Counted from the stretch's first letter, positions 24,071-36,885 are shown. The stretch: 64,000 bases of DNA from Acheta domesticus (GCA_031308135.1 JAHLJT010000631.1:264324925-264388924), one strand, 5' to 3'. Notes: a model not told the origin generated them from the letters alone. A program made the numbers and translations.

Positions 24071-24659
24071 CCGCACTCCCTTCTTTTTTCACAAATCTTA
24101 ATTCTTTCTGTTCAGCAGTTGTTGGTTTTTAACAATACATTATCTTTCCATTCAACACGTTACTTACAAACTTTACTTTTTTAAATAGCTTTTCTCAAAA
24201 TCTTCTTGTTAATAATTCCTATTACAGGTTCCTGTGACTATCAAATCGCCTGTTGTGTATTTATAATGTCCAAACCCCCGAAAGACAGACATGTCGAAGA
24301 GGTAGAAATACATTAAAAAACATTTGTTTTACAGGGAGTTTCAGTATAATATTTTGTAACAATTTGGGACAATCTCGCAGTCGTCAGGGCAGGCTTGTAA
24401 CCTTCATCCACGAGATGTAACGAACGAAATGAGCTAAGTAAGTTTGTTTTTAATAATTCAGTTAATTTTATTATTATTATTTATAATTTTAATTTGCGAG
24501 TTCATTAAATATTCATGATGGGCGAAACATATTTTGGATATCTTGAACGTATACTACAATGTTGTTTCGATTTATCTAACTTGCATGTGTTAGTGCAAGG
24601 TGATGCTGAGAGATTTGAGAAGAAGTTTGTGGTTAGATTTGTGAGGTACTTGGCTTTCT

Positions 24660-24732
24660 GCAATAGCTCACCTGCAACAGCGTGGTCTGTGCAGCGTTGT
24701 TGACTGGGAGATCTTAGGTTTTGATGCGACAG
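24660..24732 (+). mobile_element. tRNA-like SINE head (SINE3), block A2
   Basis: Copy of the tRNA-like head at 12958-13030, with the same A- and B-box-like strings. Confidence 0.45.
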
Positions 24733-26743
24733 TATTTGCTAATCTGGGTTGAATTTAACCACTGCAGAATTACAGCAACCGAATGCTCTAAGCTGAAGTG
24801 TTCTGTGGTTTCTCCTATCGTCACCAGGGGAATGACCAAGTCTTTCTCTAACAAACGCGCCACGGACATCACTCCCCCTATTTTCCTTGGCCTTTCTCCT
24901 TTCCCGCTGCACACATTCACTTACCTGACCGCTCTACACTTTCGCTCATGTCGGAGAACTGCGGGGATCTGATAACGTTCCCCCACTTCATGGTGCCCCG
25001 CCGAGGGAGATATCCGGGGGAGGGCACGAGAAATCTCGCAAACTGATGTGAAGGTTTGTATCAGATTTCACGTTCCAGCGGGGAAGGAACACTACTATCT
25101 ACTCAGGTAAAACATGCACAACTCTTTTCAAACAAATAACCTCAGAAATTGAAGTGGATAAAGACAATTCTCAACGACCCTCTTCAATCCACTTCCTTAG
25201 GAGCCGCCGGCACCCGACGATCAGACACTATAAACACGATCAGGACGGTTGCTTCTCCTCCTGGTAACTCCCTCACTGTGACCACCATCCCCTTGATCTC
25301 CGCTACATTTTCCCTCTCGATTATCGCAACCAGCTCTCCGAACCTTTATTACCGGCTGTGATGGCATAGTGCATCAACTGATGTAACTGCAGTGCCTTTG
25401 ACCGAGAGGTCCTAGAAGGTTCTCAAAAGAAAGAAGAACAGCCATTGCGAAAGTCAAGAGTTGGAGGACCTCCTTGAAGATGACCTTGAGCCACCGATTT
25501 CATCCACTTGCAATACGTCATTCCCCTTTGGCAGCTCCAAATTCACTCTTTGCATTCTGATTTTTTGTTAGGGATTTGTTTTCAACTGAAGTCGGTTACT
25601 CGACTTCCTGATCTTGTACACTAACGCACTCACGAGATTCTCGTATTTGAGGTAAGCGGTACACAAAGCCTAAACATGAACAATGTATACGGAAAGAGCA
25701 ATTCACGACCAAGATTTCAATACGCGTCCTTTAATCCAAGATGTTGATTCGCTTACTCTTGATTACCTCGACCATGGAAGTTGAGTCAAATTTACTTTTT
25801 TAATTATTCATTGCGTATTTTCATTTGCCAGAAGTCGAGGCGATACAAAAACGATAGTATCGCATTCAGAATCTCAATGTTGCGACAGATGAGATTTATC
25901 CTAATGGAATGAGCGTTGAGTTACGATCATGATTATTGTAATGATTATTTCAGTGAATACACCTGCTAAAAAGGTGAATAATGAGCATGATAATAATGCT
26001 GATGGCTGCTTGAAGCATGTTATTCTGGAGAACAAACTGGAAACCTACCATAAATTCGCCTTTTTCCCCATAAATACAGCATCAATTTCACATGATTGAA
26101 ACTCGAATTATCAGAACACTCACTCCATAATAAATGGTGTACAAATCGAACTAATTAGAGATATTGTCAGGATAATCCTCATTGTTCTGTCTTCTCCTTT
26201 ATTTTCCATCACCCATTTCCCTGTCACCACTATCATTTATTCACCCAAAAACATATTGTCCTCGATATTGGCTAAAAATTCTGTTCAAGGAAACTAAAGG
26301 TTTTTAATTTCAGCAATTCCATTTTGTCACGCATAAGCACTAATTATTCATAAATTGTGAAAAAATAAAGTAATAAACAAAGAAAATATGTAAGTGAAAT
26401 CATACAATTTATATAATAAGTATTGCCAGTTCCCATTTTACAAACGGAAAGAACAAAACTATTTTTTCTTACGAGCAATGTAAAAAAAATCACTACAGAT
26501 GACATAAAAATATGAATAACTGAAACAATTGCTCCGTTAAATATTTTTTATTAGTTTATTTTAGGTATTGAAATTTTAGGTATTGGTATTCATTAATAAC
26601 CAGATTAAGTACGAGAATATTAGTGAATGCAAAATTTAAGAATGTTCACTGGAAATCATTATCAGTGAATATTATATATATTTATAAGTCTATGAATTAC
26701 GATTTCACAGGTCATTATTAAATAAACTTACTCTGAATTTTAT

Positions 26744-26888
26744 TATTATGGAATGATTCTTGAGATTAGGTCATTGATACAAAAAACTTTTCAATTTGCC
26801 AATATTTCGGGAGATTGAAAGACGCAACGTTGGCAGATTGAAATGTTTTTTGTATCAATGACCTAATCTCAAGAATCATTCCATAATA
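26744..26888. repeat. Foldback hairpin with 59-base arms, block A2
   Basis: The left arm 26744-26802 and right arm 26830-26888 are reverse complements with about three mismatches, separated by 27 bases. The outer arms read GGAATGATTCTTGAGATTAG and its complement. The structure resembles a foldback MITE; no flanking duplication is clear. Confidence 0.85.
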
Positions 26889-27029
26889 TTATTAATAGAG
26901 GTCAAGAAATCAAGTACTTCTGAATTTTATACATGTGGCGTAGGAATTAATTCAAAAACATCTTGACTTTGTAAACTACGGTCAGAGGTAATTTTATTCC
27001 AAGAAGAAGAAGAAAACGAAATCTCCCAC

Positions 27030-27485
27030 AACATTTTTATTCAGCGTTTCCCCGATGCCCTGCTAATGTAAATTCATGCCACCAAGCCTTTTTCTTCTCC
27101 GTTTTGGAGACCCCTGCGCCGGGCAATCTTCGGGCGCTCTCCGCACATAAAACACGGAGCCGCCCTGGAGATCCGCCCTTCGATCCGAGCGGTGAGATGA
27201 GTAGTTCGAGAGACGGGGTGGAAATTTTCCAATTACGCCCATAGAGGCTGGCGCGGCGCCGTGTCGCACCGCCCCGCCGCCAGAGGCGCAGAGGGTTAAT
27301 CCGGCTGCTCTGTCCTCCGCCTCTTCGCTCCGGCCGAAGGCACGCCAGAGAGGGTCGGGCCTCCCGTTTGAGGAGGGCGGCTCTCTTGACTGCTCACTCG
27401 GAATACGAGCTGCTTCTCCGCCCAACGGGGCCCTGTCAAAATGACTCGCCGGCCCCTCTGAGAGGAGGCGGAGATGTTTAGTGAA
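27030..27485. other. GC-rich island, block A2
   Basis: Haplotype copy of 15275-15735. The minus-strand open frame here (120 codons) does not follow the frame of the A1 copy. Confidence 0.35.
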
Positions 27486-27763
27486 AGCGAGAGCAAGGTA
27501 AACGAAAGGGGGGATATTGGAGAAAAAAAAGACCTGTTATTTTATTGGGCTTAAGTGATGTGAGGAATTATCTGAACGCATTTATGTTCGCTTCAGCGAA
27601 GATTAACCAGCAGAACTGTTACACAGGTTTATTAGCGTTCTAATGCTTGTTAAAACTTATAATAATCAAACTAGTCATTGTAACTTTTGCCTATTACCTA
27701 ATATTTATTCGATATTTTGAAAATGGTATGCAATGCTATCAGTTAACATTTTTTAAACTATTA

Positions 27764-27853
27764 ATTTTTTAAAGTATTAAATAGAAATAACTGTAAAAAA
27801 TACAGTGAAATTTAGGACAATACAAATATCCGCATTATTCACTATGCGCTAAT
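27764..27853. other. 90 bases joining blocks A and B
   Basis: These are the only bases of the middle contig without a counterpart in the flanking contigs. They show that block A is directly followed by block B and that the real distance between the outer contigs is about 90 bases. Confidence 0.8.
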
Positions 27854-28006
27854 TTTTACAAAACCTACCTCTTAATAGAAATAAAAACAAAACAAAACAA
27901 AGGCTTTTCTGTTTGGGGATATGGCTTTGAATTTCTAAGGCACTCTGCTTGTCTCATTTGCTCTTCTATTAAATACATTTGGATATAATACATTTTAGTA
28001 ATTTTT

Positions 28007-28034
28007 CATACGTTGCCTGCAGAGGCAACGTATG
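28007..28034. repeat. Perfect 12-base-arm palindrome, block B1
   Basis: CATACGTTGCCT and its exact complement AGGCAACGTATG surround a 4-base loop GCAG. The function is unknown. It is perfectly kept in B2 at 38275-38302. Confidence 0.9.
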
Positions 28035-30204
28035 GGCTGCACGTTGGCACCCATGTGTAGCAGCTAAACGTGTTTTTAAAGCACAAGAGAACGTGTCGCT
28101 TATACTAAAAATTTTGTCGTTTTCTTCCAAAATGTTGGAGAATTAAAAACGTCTGCAGTGAATGCGGTAAATCAAGTGAATCCAATTGTTCACCTCACAG
28201 CAGCGCAGTGCAACAAGTTGTACCGTGTTCTCCAGTAATCAAGAAAGTAGAGGGCAGCAAGGATATATTTTACTTTTCAGATGACAACACTAATAGTAAT
28301 AAATAATATATATTACAATTTTCTCAGATATGATATCAAAATACGATTGTGCGTACAATGTGGAGAAGCCACGGTGTGACTTTCTGTGAATAAAAATACT
28401 AGTTTCGCGCGTGAAACGCAACTACTGTTTACTAACTAAGACAACGATGTAATATTTTACAATTCAATATCAAACTTCTAAGGAAATAAGCACTAAACTA
28501 CGAAATTAACGTTAGTTTAGTGTATGGTCATGATGCCACTGTAAATGGTAATCCAGTGCTAGGACGTGCAGAAACATCTTTGATCTTCATTTTCCATAAG
28601 TTGAAATTTCAGTATATAAGGAACATTTTCTCAGTTTCTATTAATTCTATTCCTTCCAAATTTTCACATCTGATGTAATCCATGTAAATACATACGGTAA
28701 CGGGAGATTGTTCAAAAATAGATGTTTTTCATTAAAATATCTATTGAAATTTTGCGATTTTTCCAGTCTAACCTGTCACCGTCCCTACCTTCTTTGCCTT
28801 TGAAGTAGAACGTATGATTTCGAGTGACCTGCCTAATGACACTCGATATGTGATTACTTCTCACCTAATCACACTACCCTCTATGCAAAATATTAATAAC
28901 TCCACATGCATTAGGGTTTGGGTTCGACAAAGACCTACTCTAGTTATAATAAACTGAATATTCTATGAAAGAGATAGAAGTTTCTATTTCACATCCTTCA
29001 ATTACAAAAAATACACTTAATACAAAATAATATAATTCTGAAAAAAACAATGTATTCAAAAGAAATACACTTATACATACACAAAAATTACCCTGCAATA
29101 ATACTGATAACTCAAGTATTCAAAATTATAAGACTATGTGATTATATACAAAATTATTTATAAATTCTGGAATCTAATTATTCCTTTTATAAACCTTTGT
29201 TTTACCAAAAATAGCTATTACTAATTACTTCAAGTAATTATCGTAGTGTCTCTTCACAAAAATATCAATCCAATCTTTTACTTGCTTTTAGCATTCACCA
29301 GCCTCGATATTAATAGACTATGAGCTCATATCTTTACATGAAAGTTCACTAAAATATTCTAATTTTCAATCTGACAGTCTGTTTTAAACAATAGAATGAA
29401 TTGTATAAAGCACCATGCATTTGACTTGCAAGTAACTTCATATTATCAGATAGAAATTACTCTCATTTACTTCAAAGCTGTAACTTTTGCAAATTGGTTC
29501 TTCCTCAATGTAACGGAACCGTTTGAAAGCGCTCGCAGACTTACGAATTCCTTCAAGATCTTTTCTCTTGAAGTTCACCAGCTCGCCCCAGCGGTGTCTG
29601 CAATATGCTGCGCCCTCCAAGTGGCTCGCCGCAAGGTTTGCTATCTTCCGGCCGGTGTCCACTGCATTGAAGTTACTTCATCAAAGTATAAAATAAAAGC
29701 TGTTGGGTCGAATTTGTCCCATTAGAAATCGTATAATACTCATATACGGTTCCTTCCGATTATACGTTAGCAATCCGTATAATTTCTCATTGAATTAGCA
29801 TTTCACAATCAATCATTTCACCACATGATCGTATGATCAATATAATATTAATACATATTAGCATTTGTTCTAGACTATTTCCAAAAGTAATAACTTCATG
29901 ATAAAGAATTTGTTACCTTTATTAAGCTTTTAGAATACTGATATACGCCAAATCCACGCAGCTAAGGACTTCGCTCTTCAAGTTTCCACGTCGGCGCCTT
30001 GATCTAATATGCCGGGTTCCTTCCAGTTCTAGGCGAAAATCCGCAATATTTGAAGAAATTTCCTGATTGGCTGTGCTCATTTACTGTGGAAATGCAATAC
30101 TCGTTCTAACATGCTGTGGATAATCTCTGTGGGTTCGTCATAACTTCGTCAATTTCTTATTTAGACACATCGCGTTGCGTCTGTTGGTCGCAGTTTCAGA
30201 TGTG
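28035..30204. other. No gene recognised; contains the empty site of the gypsy element
   Basis: AT-rich DNA. A 109-codon frame at 29396-29725 has no recognisable domain and a substantial antisense frame overlaps it. At 29020-29023 a single ATAC marks the uninterrupted target of the element inserted in B2. Confidence 0.4.
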
Positions 30205-30220
30205 ACCGCTAGGTGGCGGT
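30205..30220. promoter_or_regulatory. CTCF-like motif within a short palindrome, block B1
   Basis: ACCGCTAGGTGGCGGT fits the CTCF core consensus CCRSYAGRKGGCRS over CCGCTAGGTGGCGG. It is also partly palindromic (ACCGC...GCGGT), so chance or another role is possible. It is kept unchanged in B2. Confidence 0.35.
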
Positions 30221-30689
30221 TACAAACCATCACACACATTCAAAAATGCATGTTTTAAAAATAATACAGGTTTTACAAATAGGTCTCATTAAAGATTGTA
30301 ACAAATATTAATAAAATGAAAAAATTGTAGAAGATAGAATTATAGTTTCTCAGAAAATTTTCCTTTTAGAAACGACAATTTAATACGGGACAGATACACC
30401 ACTATGGGGTGCCCTTAAGTTACAATAATATTAACTGAACATTAGCCTATGAATTTGCAATTACATGAGTACTTTCAATACCAAATCACTGGTACATCAG
30501 CGCGGTTGTTTCAAAATTAAATATGCATGGTATTGTTCACCAGATGTTTAACATGCATCGAAGATCAGAAATTGATTGAGATTCCTATTGACAATTTAAA
30601 CCCTCATACAAATTTCCAGTTATTGGAGAAATTCCAAGAGATTTAGAATTTGTTGCTTCTGTCACAGATACTAAATCAAAAGTACAATT

Positions 30690-31455
30690 AGTGGAGGTAC
30701 AGAATGGGACAGACTTTCCCGTTTTAGTTTTCTATTTCCTTTGGTCTCGGCTAGCTATTAGGACTTTCCACATACTCTTGCCAGCTGCATCGCATCTCAA
30801 ACTATTTTTTTTTTTACATTTTCTTAAATTTTAGGTTTCCTAATAGTAGAACAGAAATATTATTTTAAAAATATTAAAGAAGAGTAAAACTTCTTCCTAA
30901 ATGGCAATTTTTTAAAAAAAAATTAGGAGCCGTTTTCAAGTAAATGGAGTTTAAAGACTACTGTAAATTCGAAATCTGAAGCTCTTTGAATTTTGAATAA
31001 ATGAAATTTGAACACCGAGTCAGATTTGTAGTAAAATGAAGAAGATGAAACTTGACGAAAGAAGTTCATGTAAAGTTTATGTAAAGTACACTCCAAAATT
31101 AAAACATCGATTTAAAATTCAAAGAGCTACAACATCAGCCACATCGATAGGGAAATTTTTGGAGCCAATCGGCTGAACGGTTTAGCCGCTAGCGTTGTTC
31201 ACAGACGGATGGATACATAGATTTTTTGCTATCAATCGACTTTCGCTATCTAGGACCCAGAAAACATGGATTCTGGATATACAACACGTGTTAGAATTTT
31301 GCCCCCCCCCCCAAATTTAGCAACAGAATTTATTCACTTTAAGCCCAGCAATAAGAGTCCAGCAATAAGAGTTTTTCTGCCGACATTTCGCCGTTTTTTC
31401 GCGCAACATTACATAACTTTATCGCTACTGCGTAAGCTGTAGCGAGAAAGTAAAT
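30690..31455 (+). mobile_element. Unclassified modular repeat family F, second member, block B1
   Basis: Shares with 9417-11626 the start (AGTGG.G.TACAGAATGG, then ACAGACTTTCCCG), a GGAGCCGTTTTCAAG unit opening, the GTTCACAGACGGA segment, CACGTGTTAG, and the CGCGCAACATTACATAACTTT end. It is shorter, with most internal units missing. The terminal hairpin at 31416-31451 pairs TCGCTAC with GTAGCGA inside ACTTT/AAAGT. Confidence 0.6.
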
Positions 31456-32369
31456 ATGTGCAGCGGTGCTCGGAGGAAAACATAACAAAACCCTACGGAA
31501 ACTTTTGTTCCGCAATTAAAATTCATCAGAACTAGTTTGCGAAAATGGTTATTGGGAAACCGGGAAAAACCCTGTCCTAAGTGCAGTTACCTACGTTTTC
31601 AGTAATAGTAGTGCGACCATCTCTTCTAGCTTACATTTCACCCGGAGGAAGGTCCGCAGTGCGACGGCCGAAACGTTGATATCTCTGTCTAAAAAGCTTT
31701 ATCTCCCGACGGCAAAGAGACTCCCGAGAAAAACCGGACTATATATTTGGTTTATTTAGTTACAACCCGTCAGTGTTTTGCCATCTAATGGATGCGGGTA
31801 GAACTAAGGCCCAAATAAAAAAAAAACTGTGTTTGACAGTTGTTTGTGAAAGGGTGATGTTGCCGAGAATTTTGTTCGCTATCACGTTGCAATATAGCTA
31901 CCACGACTGATATTCTATTTACATGAACAACGAATTCAACATAAAATCGCGCCTACTCGTTTTATAACAGCTAATATTGACACTTGTGACATTGGAGTTA
32001 TGAAATTCAGTTTTTCTATAATAGGAAGTGACAACATTGTGCAAGTGATCTTCTGTTGCGTATGATTGCGACACTAACCTTATCACATGACTACTGTCAA
32101 CCTCATTCTAATTTTATCCGTAATGCAGTCACCCTGTATAACAGTTGCATTTATTTGCTTTAATTGTAATAGAGCCCGGAAAGTTCAGATAATTATTTTA
32201 CCCAAAATAGGCACGCAAAATATATTTATTTTATTAAAATATACCTGAAAAAAGGTATTTATTCTAGATAAAGCTGGGGTACAAAAAGGCATGTAAACAA
32301 TGGAAAATCACATTTAAAAGAAATTATTGTTATATATGTTGTATATAATAGTGGAACCCCGCAGACGTT
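31456..32369. other. No gene recognised
   Basis: Contains a GC-richer patch at 31640-31690 (CACCCGGAGGAAGG, GACGGCCGAAACG) of a kind seen in dispersed invertebrate repeats, but I cannot name it. The rest is AT-rich. Confidence 0.3.
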
Positions 32370-32515
32370 GTTCTGCTTTCCCGTTCCATCTCCCTTTCTG
32401 TATGTCTCTCCTCCCTCTCTCATCCCCTCTCACTCTCTGTCCCTGTCTCAGTCTGTCTCTGCATGTCTGTCTTTACCTCTCTCTGTCCCTCTCATTCACA
32501 TTTAGTCGCAGATTC
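32370..32515. repeat. CT-rich low-complexity tract, block B1
   Basis: A pyrimidine-rich run of TCTCTCTGTCCCTGTCTC-type units. It gives a spurious leucine/serine-rich frame. Confidence 0.85.
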
Positions 32516-32924
32516 TGCATGTGAAGGAACAAAGCCTGTCGACATCATTGAAAAAAAATTTAAAACATTCATGGGTATTCTCTTTCTTTTTCATTTAGAT
32601 TTTTAACAAAATGTCTCTTATTTCACAGAAAGACAAAATACGACCATGCCTTCGTGTTGTCCAGATATATATCCAGCTTCGTCAAAATTTGGTGAGAGGA
32701 GAAAAAAAGCTAAATAATGACATAAAAAGGGAGAGAAAGACGCAAATAGAACAAAATGACAAAGGAAGCTAAAACAGCCAAAAAAGGCAAAATGAAATTC
32801 TACTAAAATAACTTCAGAAGCACAATCAAGTGATTTATATTGTCAAAAGTCGTGCATAAGAAACAATAATAAAAAAGGCATATTGCCAAACGTCGGGGCT
32901 CCAATGATGCCCAAATGTTTGAAA

Positions 32925-33205
32925 TGTTGAAGCGGACGGCTGCGCTCCGTCTTGGCGGCTCCGCCCGCAGCGGCCGCGGGCGGCGCCGGAAGCTCGCGTC
33001 ACGGGCCCCCATCGCTCTCCGAAAGCGCTCCCGGGCGGGGCGCGGCGCGGAGGGGCGGGGCGGGGCGGCGGCGGACCGTTAAAATAACGGACGCGCGCGC
33101 CGTCGCAGGGATGCGAAGTGCGCCCTCCGGGCCCCGGCGGCGCAGGAGAGGGCGGGGCGAGGCGGAGCAGCCCTCGCACGGCTGCGCAGAGCCATCTGAC
33201 GGAGC
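32925..33205. promoter_or_regulatory. CpG-rich island with GC boxes, block B1
   Basis: About 280 bases of very high GC with many CpGs and repeated GGGGCGGGG (Sp1-type) strings, next to AT-rich DNA. It looks like a CpG-rich promoter or a GC-rich repeat. No transcript start or exon can be assigned. The copy at 52205-52480 differs by small indels. Confidence 0.35.
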
Positions 33206-35026
33206 AGCGCTCTCCGGACACTGTATTATTAATCAGAGGAAGTGGTGCTTGGAATTGTTTCTGAGGTCCGGGACTCTCGTGTTCGGTGTCTGGATGTGTA
33301 CGTGGCAATTCGGCTCTTGGTGCTTAGTTCCTGCTGGATGATCGGATTGGTCAAGAATTATTTAACATACTAAATGAACAATATTGTTTAGTTTGATGTG
33401 AAGGAACGTCGTATTTATTTTAACCATATGGGTTTTGATGATCTATTCCTATTGCTCGTCTCCATTTTTATATTCTGGATCACTTCTTTACGAAGGCATT
33501 AATAAAACTTCACTAATGTTCAAAGGAATATATTTGCGTGTCTATTTTTAGGAGTACGTCATACACCACTCGTAACTGATTTTATTAACCACCAACTGTC
33601 TAAATAACTAATAACGTGTAATCGAGAAAAAATGTTTTTTTTGTGATCTTATCTTCGTAGTATTGATATCTAATCAAACCATATAATTATATACTTGTAA
33701 ACTTAATCATAAAATTAACAACCACATTAACGTTATATTGGATGGACATTTGCGATTTCCTCTTTGCATCTGTGTTGAGTGAAAATGAATACGTAGTGGG
33801 ACTTTTATAAAATTTTAACATTTTAACAGTGGAAAGAAAATTAATAGAACTCCCAGTGTGAATTTTGCAGTACATTTTATTACACGGAAAACACTAAGGA
33901 CTTCACTTCTAAAAGGTATTCTATTTTCTCCATTAAACAGTTTTGGGACATATTTTTATAGACACATATAATCTTTCAGTTCATCAATAGAAGAAGTGGT
34001 GATCAAAATAAATTTACACAAGTGGTGTACATTGATGTAGTATATGCTTTTATGTTGATGACAGTAGAAGTTTAGATGTGTCTGAAAATAATAATTGGTT
34101 TCGAAACCATTCAATGCAAAAAAAGGAGTCATAAAATACTCTAGATGATAACATTTTCTCTCTCGTAAAATAGAAAGTCGACCTTCTGAAGTTTGGTACA
34201 GTGCCTGCATAATCACCAAGGTATTTTACATTTTTTCTTTGAACATTTGCCATACTTTTGGGTTATACTAGAGCTCGTGTGTTTAAACAAACAATATCTT
34301 GAGGGTTCAATGTGAAGCGGACATTATGAAGAGCATTGTGTACAATCTCCAGTTTTCCTAACGTTTCGCCTTATGTTTACTGGGAACTCTCACAAAAGCC
34401 TGTAGTTTGCATAGCAGATATGGGCAGGCCGAGAAAGCCTTGCAGTAACATGATCACAAGACCGCAGGCTTCCGTCCAACTGCCTTGCCTTTCCATAATA
34501 TCCCTGGGCCAGCCAAAAGGGTTTTCATCTTTAACTTTGCCTCCTCCTAAGCAAATTAGAGGAAATAATTTCGTATTAACTACACGTGAATATTAAAGCA
34601 GTAATTCCACAGAGTACGTTTTAACGGCCAGTTGATTCATGATATTTTATCTATTTCTATTGCTTGCAAAAAGCTAATATCAACAATTTCCGTTTTTAAA
34701 TATTACGATTTATCGCCTCTCCGATAGATGATTTTCAGAAACACTATTCATTCCAAACCGAGAACAAAAACCATAAAACATGTGTTACAAAACATGTCAC
34801 ACGAAAAATACTACCTTTAACATCAAAATCACTTTTCATCCAATTCAACCTCATCCAAAAAGACTGTATTGAAACTGAGAACTGTCTTAAAATGTGCAAT
34901 CCGTTTATCTCCACATCAATTTCGCCTCACCTCTGTAGCGAGAGAACTAGTGTGCTAATGCACTTACGCATGCTCCGTTGCGATTCAATTATCTTTCACA
35001 CGAAATTATGTTCCTCGCGCATGACT
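33206..35026. other. No gene recognised
   Basis: AT-rich DNA with only short frames. The 86-codon plus frame at 34336-34596 is cut short in the B2 copy, so it is unlikely to be coding. Confidence 0.4.
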
Positions 35027-35389
35027 CCCCCCCCCGCGTCCCGTCGTCCTCTCCGCCCGCGGCTCCGCCCCGGCGCGCCTCTGGCCTGGCCTGGCCTGGC
35101 CTGGCCTGGCGTGGCGTGGCGCGGCCTGACGGGGGCGGCTGCTGCCAGGCACCGGGGCGGTGGCGACCCGCGGGCGGCAAGTGGGCCGGAAACACGGCGA
35201 CCCCCCTCCCGCTTCGGGGTGAACACGACGCGCTGCGCTGCAGGCGAGTCCCTGGCGGCGGGTGGTGGCGGCGGCGGGTCGCGGTGGCGAGAGTGGTGGT
35301 GGCGGCGGCGGCGGTGGGCGGCGGAGGCGAAGGTGGAAGCGGTGGCGGTGGCCGGTGGCGGTGGCGGCGGCGGTCGCGTGTGGCGGAGA

Positions 35390-35420
<31 letters not shown>

Positions 35421-35523
35421 AGGCGAAGGTGGAAGCGTGGCGGTGGCGGTGGCGGCGGCCAGGTCGCGTGGTGGCAGAGAGTGGTGGTGGCGGCGGCGGC
35501 GGTGGCGGCCGGAGGCGAAGGGG

Positions 35524-35558
<35 letters not shown>

Positions 35559-35800
35559 CCGGTGGCGGTGGCGACGGCGGTGGCGGTGGCGGTGGCGGCG
35601 ACGGAGGCGGGTGGCGGCGACGGAGGCGGTGGCGGCGACGGAGGCGGTGGCGGCGACGGAGGCGGGTGGCGGCGACGGAGAGGCGGTGGCGGCGACGGAG
35701 GCGGTGGCGGCGACGGAGGCGGTGGCGGCGACGGAGGCGGTAGCGGCGACGGAGGGCTGTGGCGGCGGCGGAGGCAGCGGCGGTGGCGGTGGAGGCAGTA
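35027..35800. repeat. GGC-rich minisatellite block, block B1
   Basis: Begins with a C run and a TGGCC five-base repeat (about 35082-35110), then GGTGGCGG-type units and an 18-base GGTGGCGGCGACGGAGGC array (about 35600-35750). All six frames stay open for long stretches, giving glycine-, arginine- and proline-rich artefacts. The B2 copy is about 300 bases shorter. Confidence 0.9.
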
Positions 35801-36885
35801 ATACTCAGTGGGCCCGAAGGATTTCGTAGCCCTCAGATACTGTCGTGGTTTTGGAACAGTGATCAACGGAACAACATGAGAATACTTTATATTTTTTACT
35901 GATACGCTATTGCTTGTTATTGTCTTCGATAAAGAGCTCGATTTACGCTACGAACTTGTAAGCTTACCTGGATCGAGAGGATTGTGGTTACGAAGAAAAT
36001 ATGAAAACGGTTTGAATGTTTCTCTGACGGAGAGGAAATGAGAGGGAATTATGAAAGGGAATTGTGGAGGGAAATATGAAAATACAAAAACCGAGTCAAG
36101 TTAAGAATCTAGTTAATTGTACGTAAATCTGATTCATTAACATGAGGTAAAAAATAAACCCCTCAGGGCGTTAATACCGCGGGCGTTAACAGGATTCAAT
36201 AATACAGCGGAGACAAGAACCCCTCGTGCCAAGATCCTCTGGCGTTTTGTCGCCGCTCGATCGTTGCAGCCTTATAAGGCCTTGGGTGCTAAATACCGAT
36301 TGTAACAGTGAAAAATCAATATATTTCGGCTGGCAGAGACTATCATTTGTAGGCATTCCTTTCGAATGAAATTAAGACCGGCTGTCACAACAAAAGGTAA
36401 ATAGAGTTAAGGAACATTGGATTTTCAGGTTAACGTTCTTGGATTAAAACACCTCAGAAAAACTTTGTACCATGGACAGTAAAGAACACATTAGTAAGCC
36501 GCACTTTCAATACTTAATTTTCCTATTTAGCTTTTATAATTTTTCAGCTCTTATTATGTTGGCTAGTAAACGACCAAATACAATTTAAATGGAATATTTT
36601 GAAGATATATACAGAGCATCTTGCAAGGAACGAGATTTTGCCTTATTCCATAGTGATTCCACGTGGAACATTCATGGAAAAATGATTTAAACTTTTAAGA
36701 ATTTATTGCTTTTTATTAGGATTTAGGCCTTGCAAGTAAGTTTAGCTTGAAACCACACAGTCACATTGCTTGCAACAATTAATAGCTTAATGAATCATGG
36801 TTTTTTCCATTTCTTTTTTGCCAGTGATTACAAGCTCCGACGCTAATGATTTGAGCCCTGTTTTGTTTCTATTGCAACTGGGACA
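35801..36885. other. No gene recognised
   Basis: AT-rich DNA between two GC-rich islands, with no element or frame that I can support. Confidence 0.4.

Larger units (their letters stand above)
16089..27763. repeat. Block A, copy 2 (left part of middle contig)
   Basis: Aligns to 3567-15988 in the same orientation over its whole length. It lacks the solo LTR and the TA-MITE found in A1 and has a longer minisatellite and hairpin. Beyond 27763 the contig continues without a break into block B copy 1. Confidence 0.9.

Noticed and set aside
3567..27763. A genuine 12.5-kb tandem duplication of block A
   Set aside because: Possible in principle, but the coincidence of both block ends with round-number gaps and the 90-base spacing of the outer contigs fits an uncollapsed haplotype better.
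29396..29725. 109-codon plus frame, also open in B2
   Set aside because: B1 and B2 are nearly identical DNA, so an open frame in both is expected. No domain is visible and an antisense frame overlaps.
34892..35866. Open frames of 283-286 codons rich in Gly, Arg or Pro
   Set aside because: They cover a GGC/GAC minisatellite, are open in several frames on both strands, and are not kept in the B2 copy.
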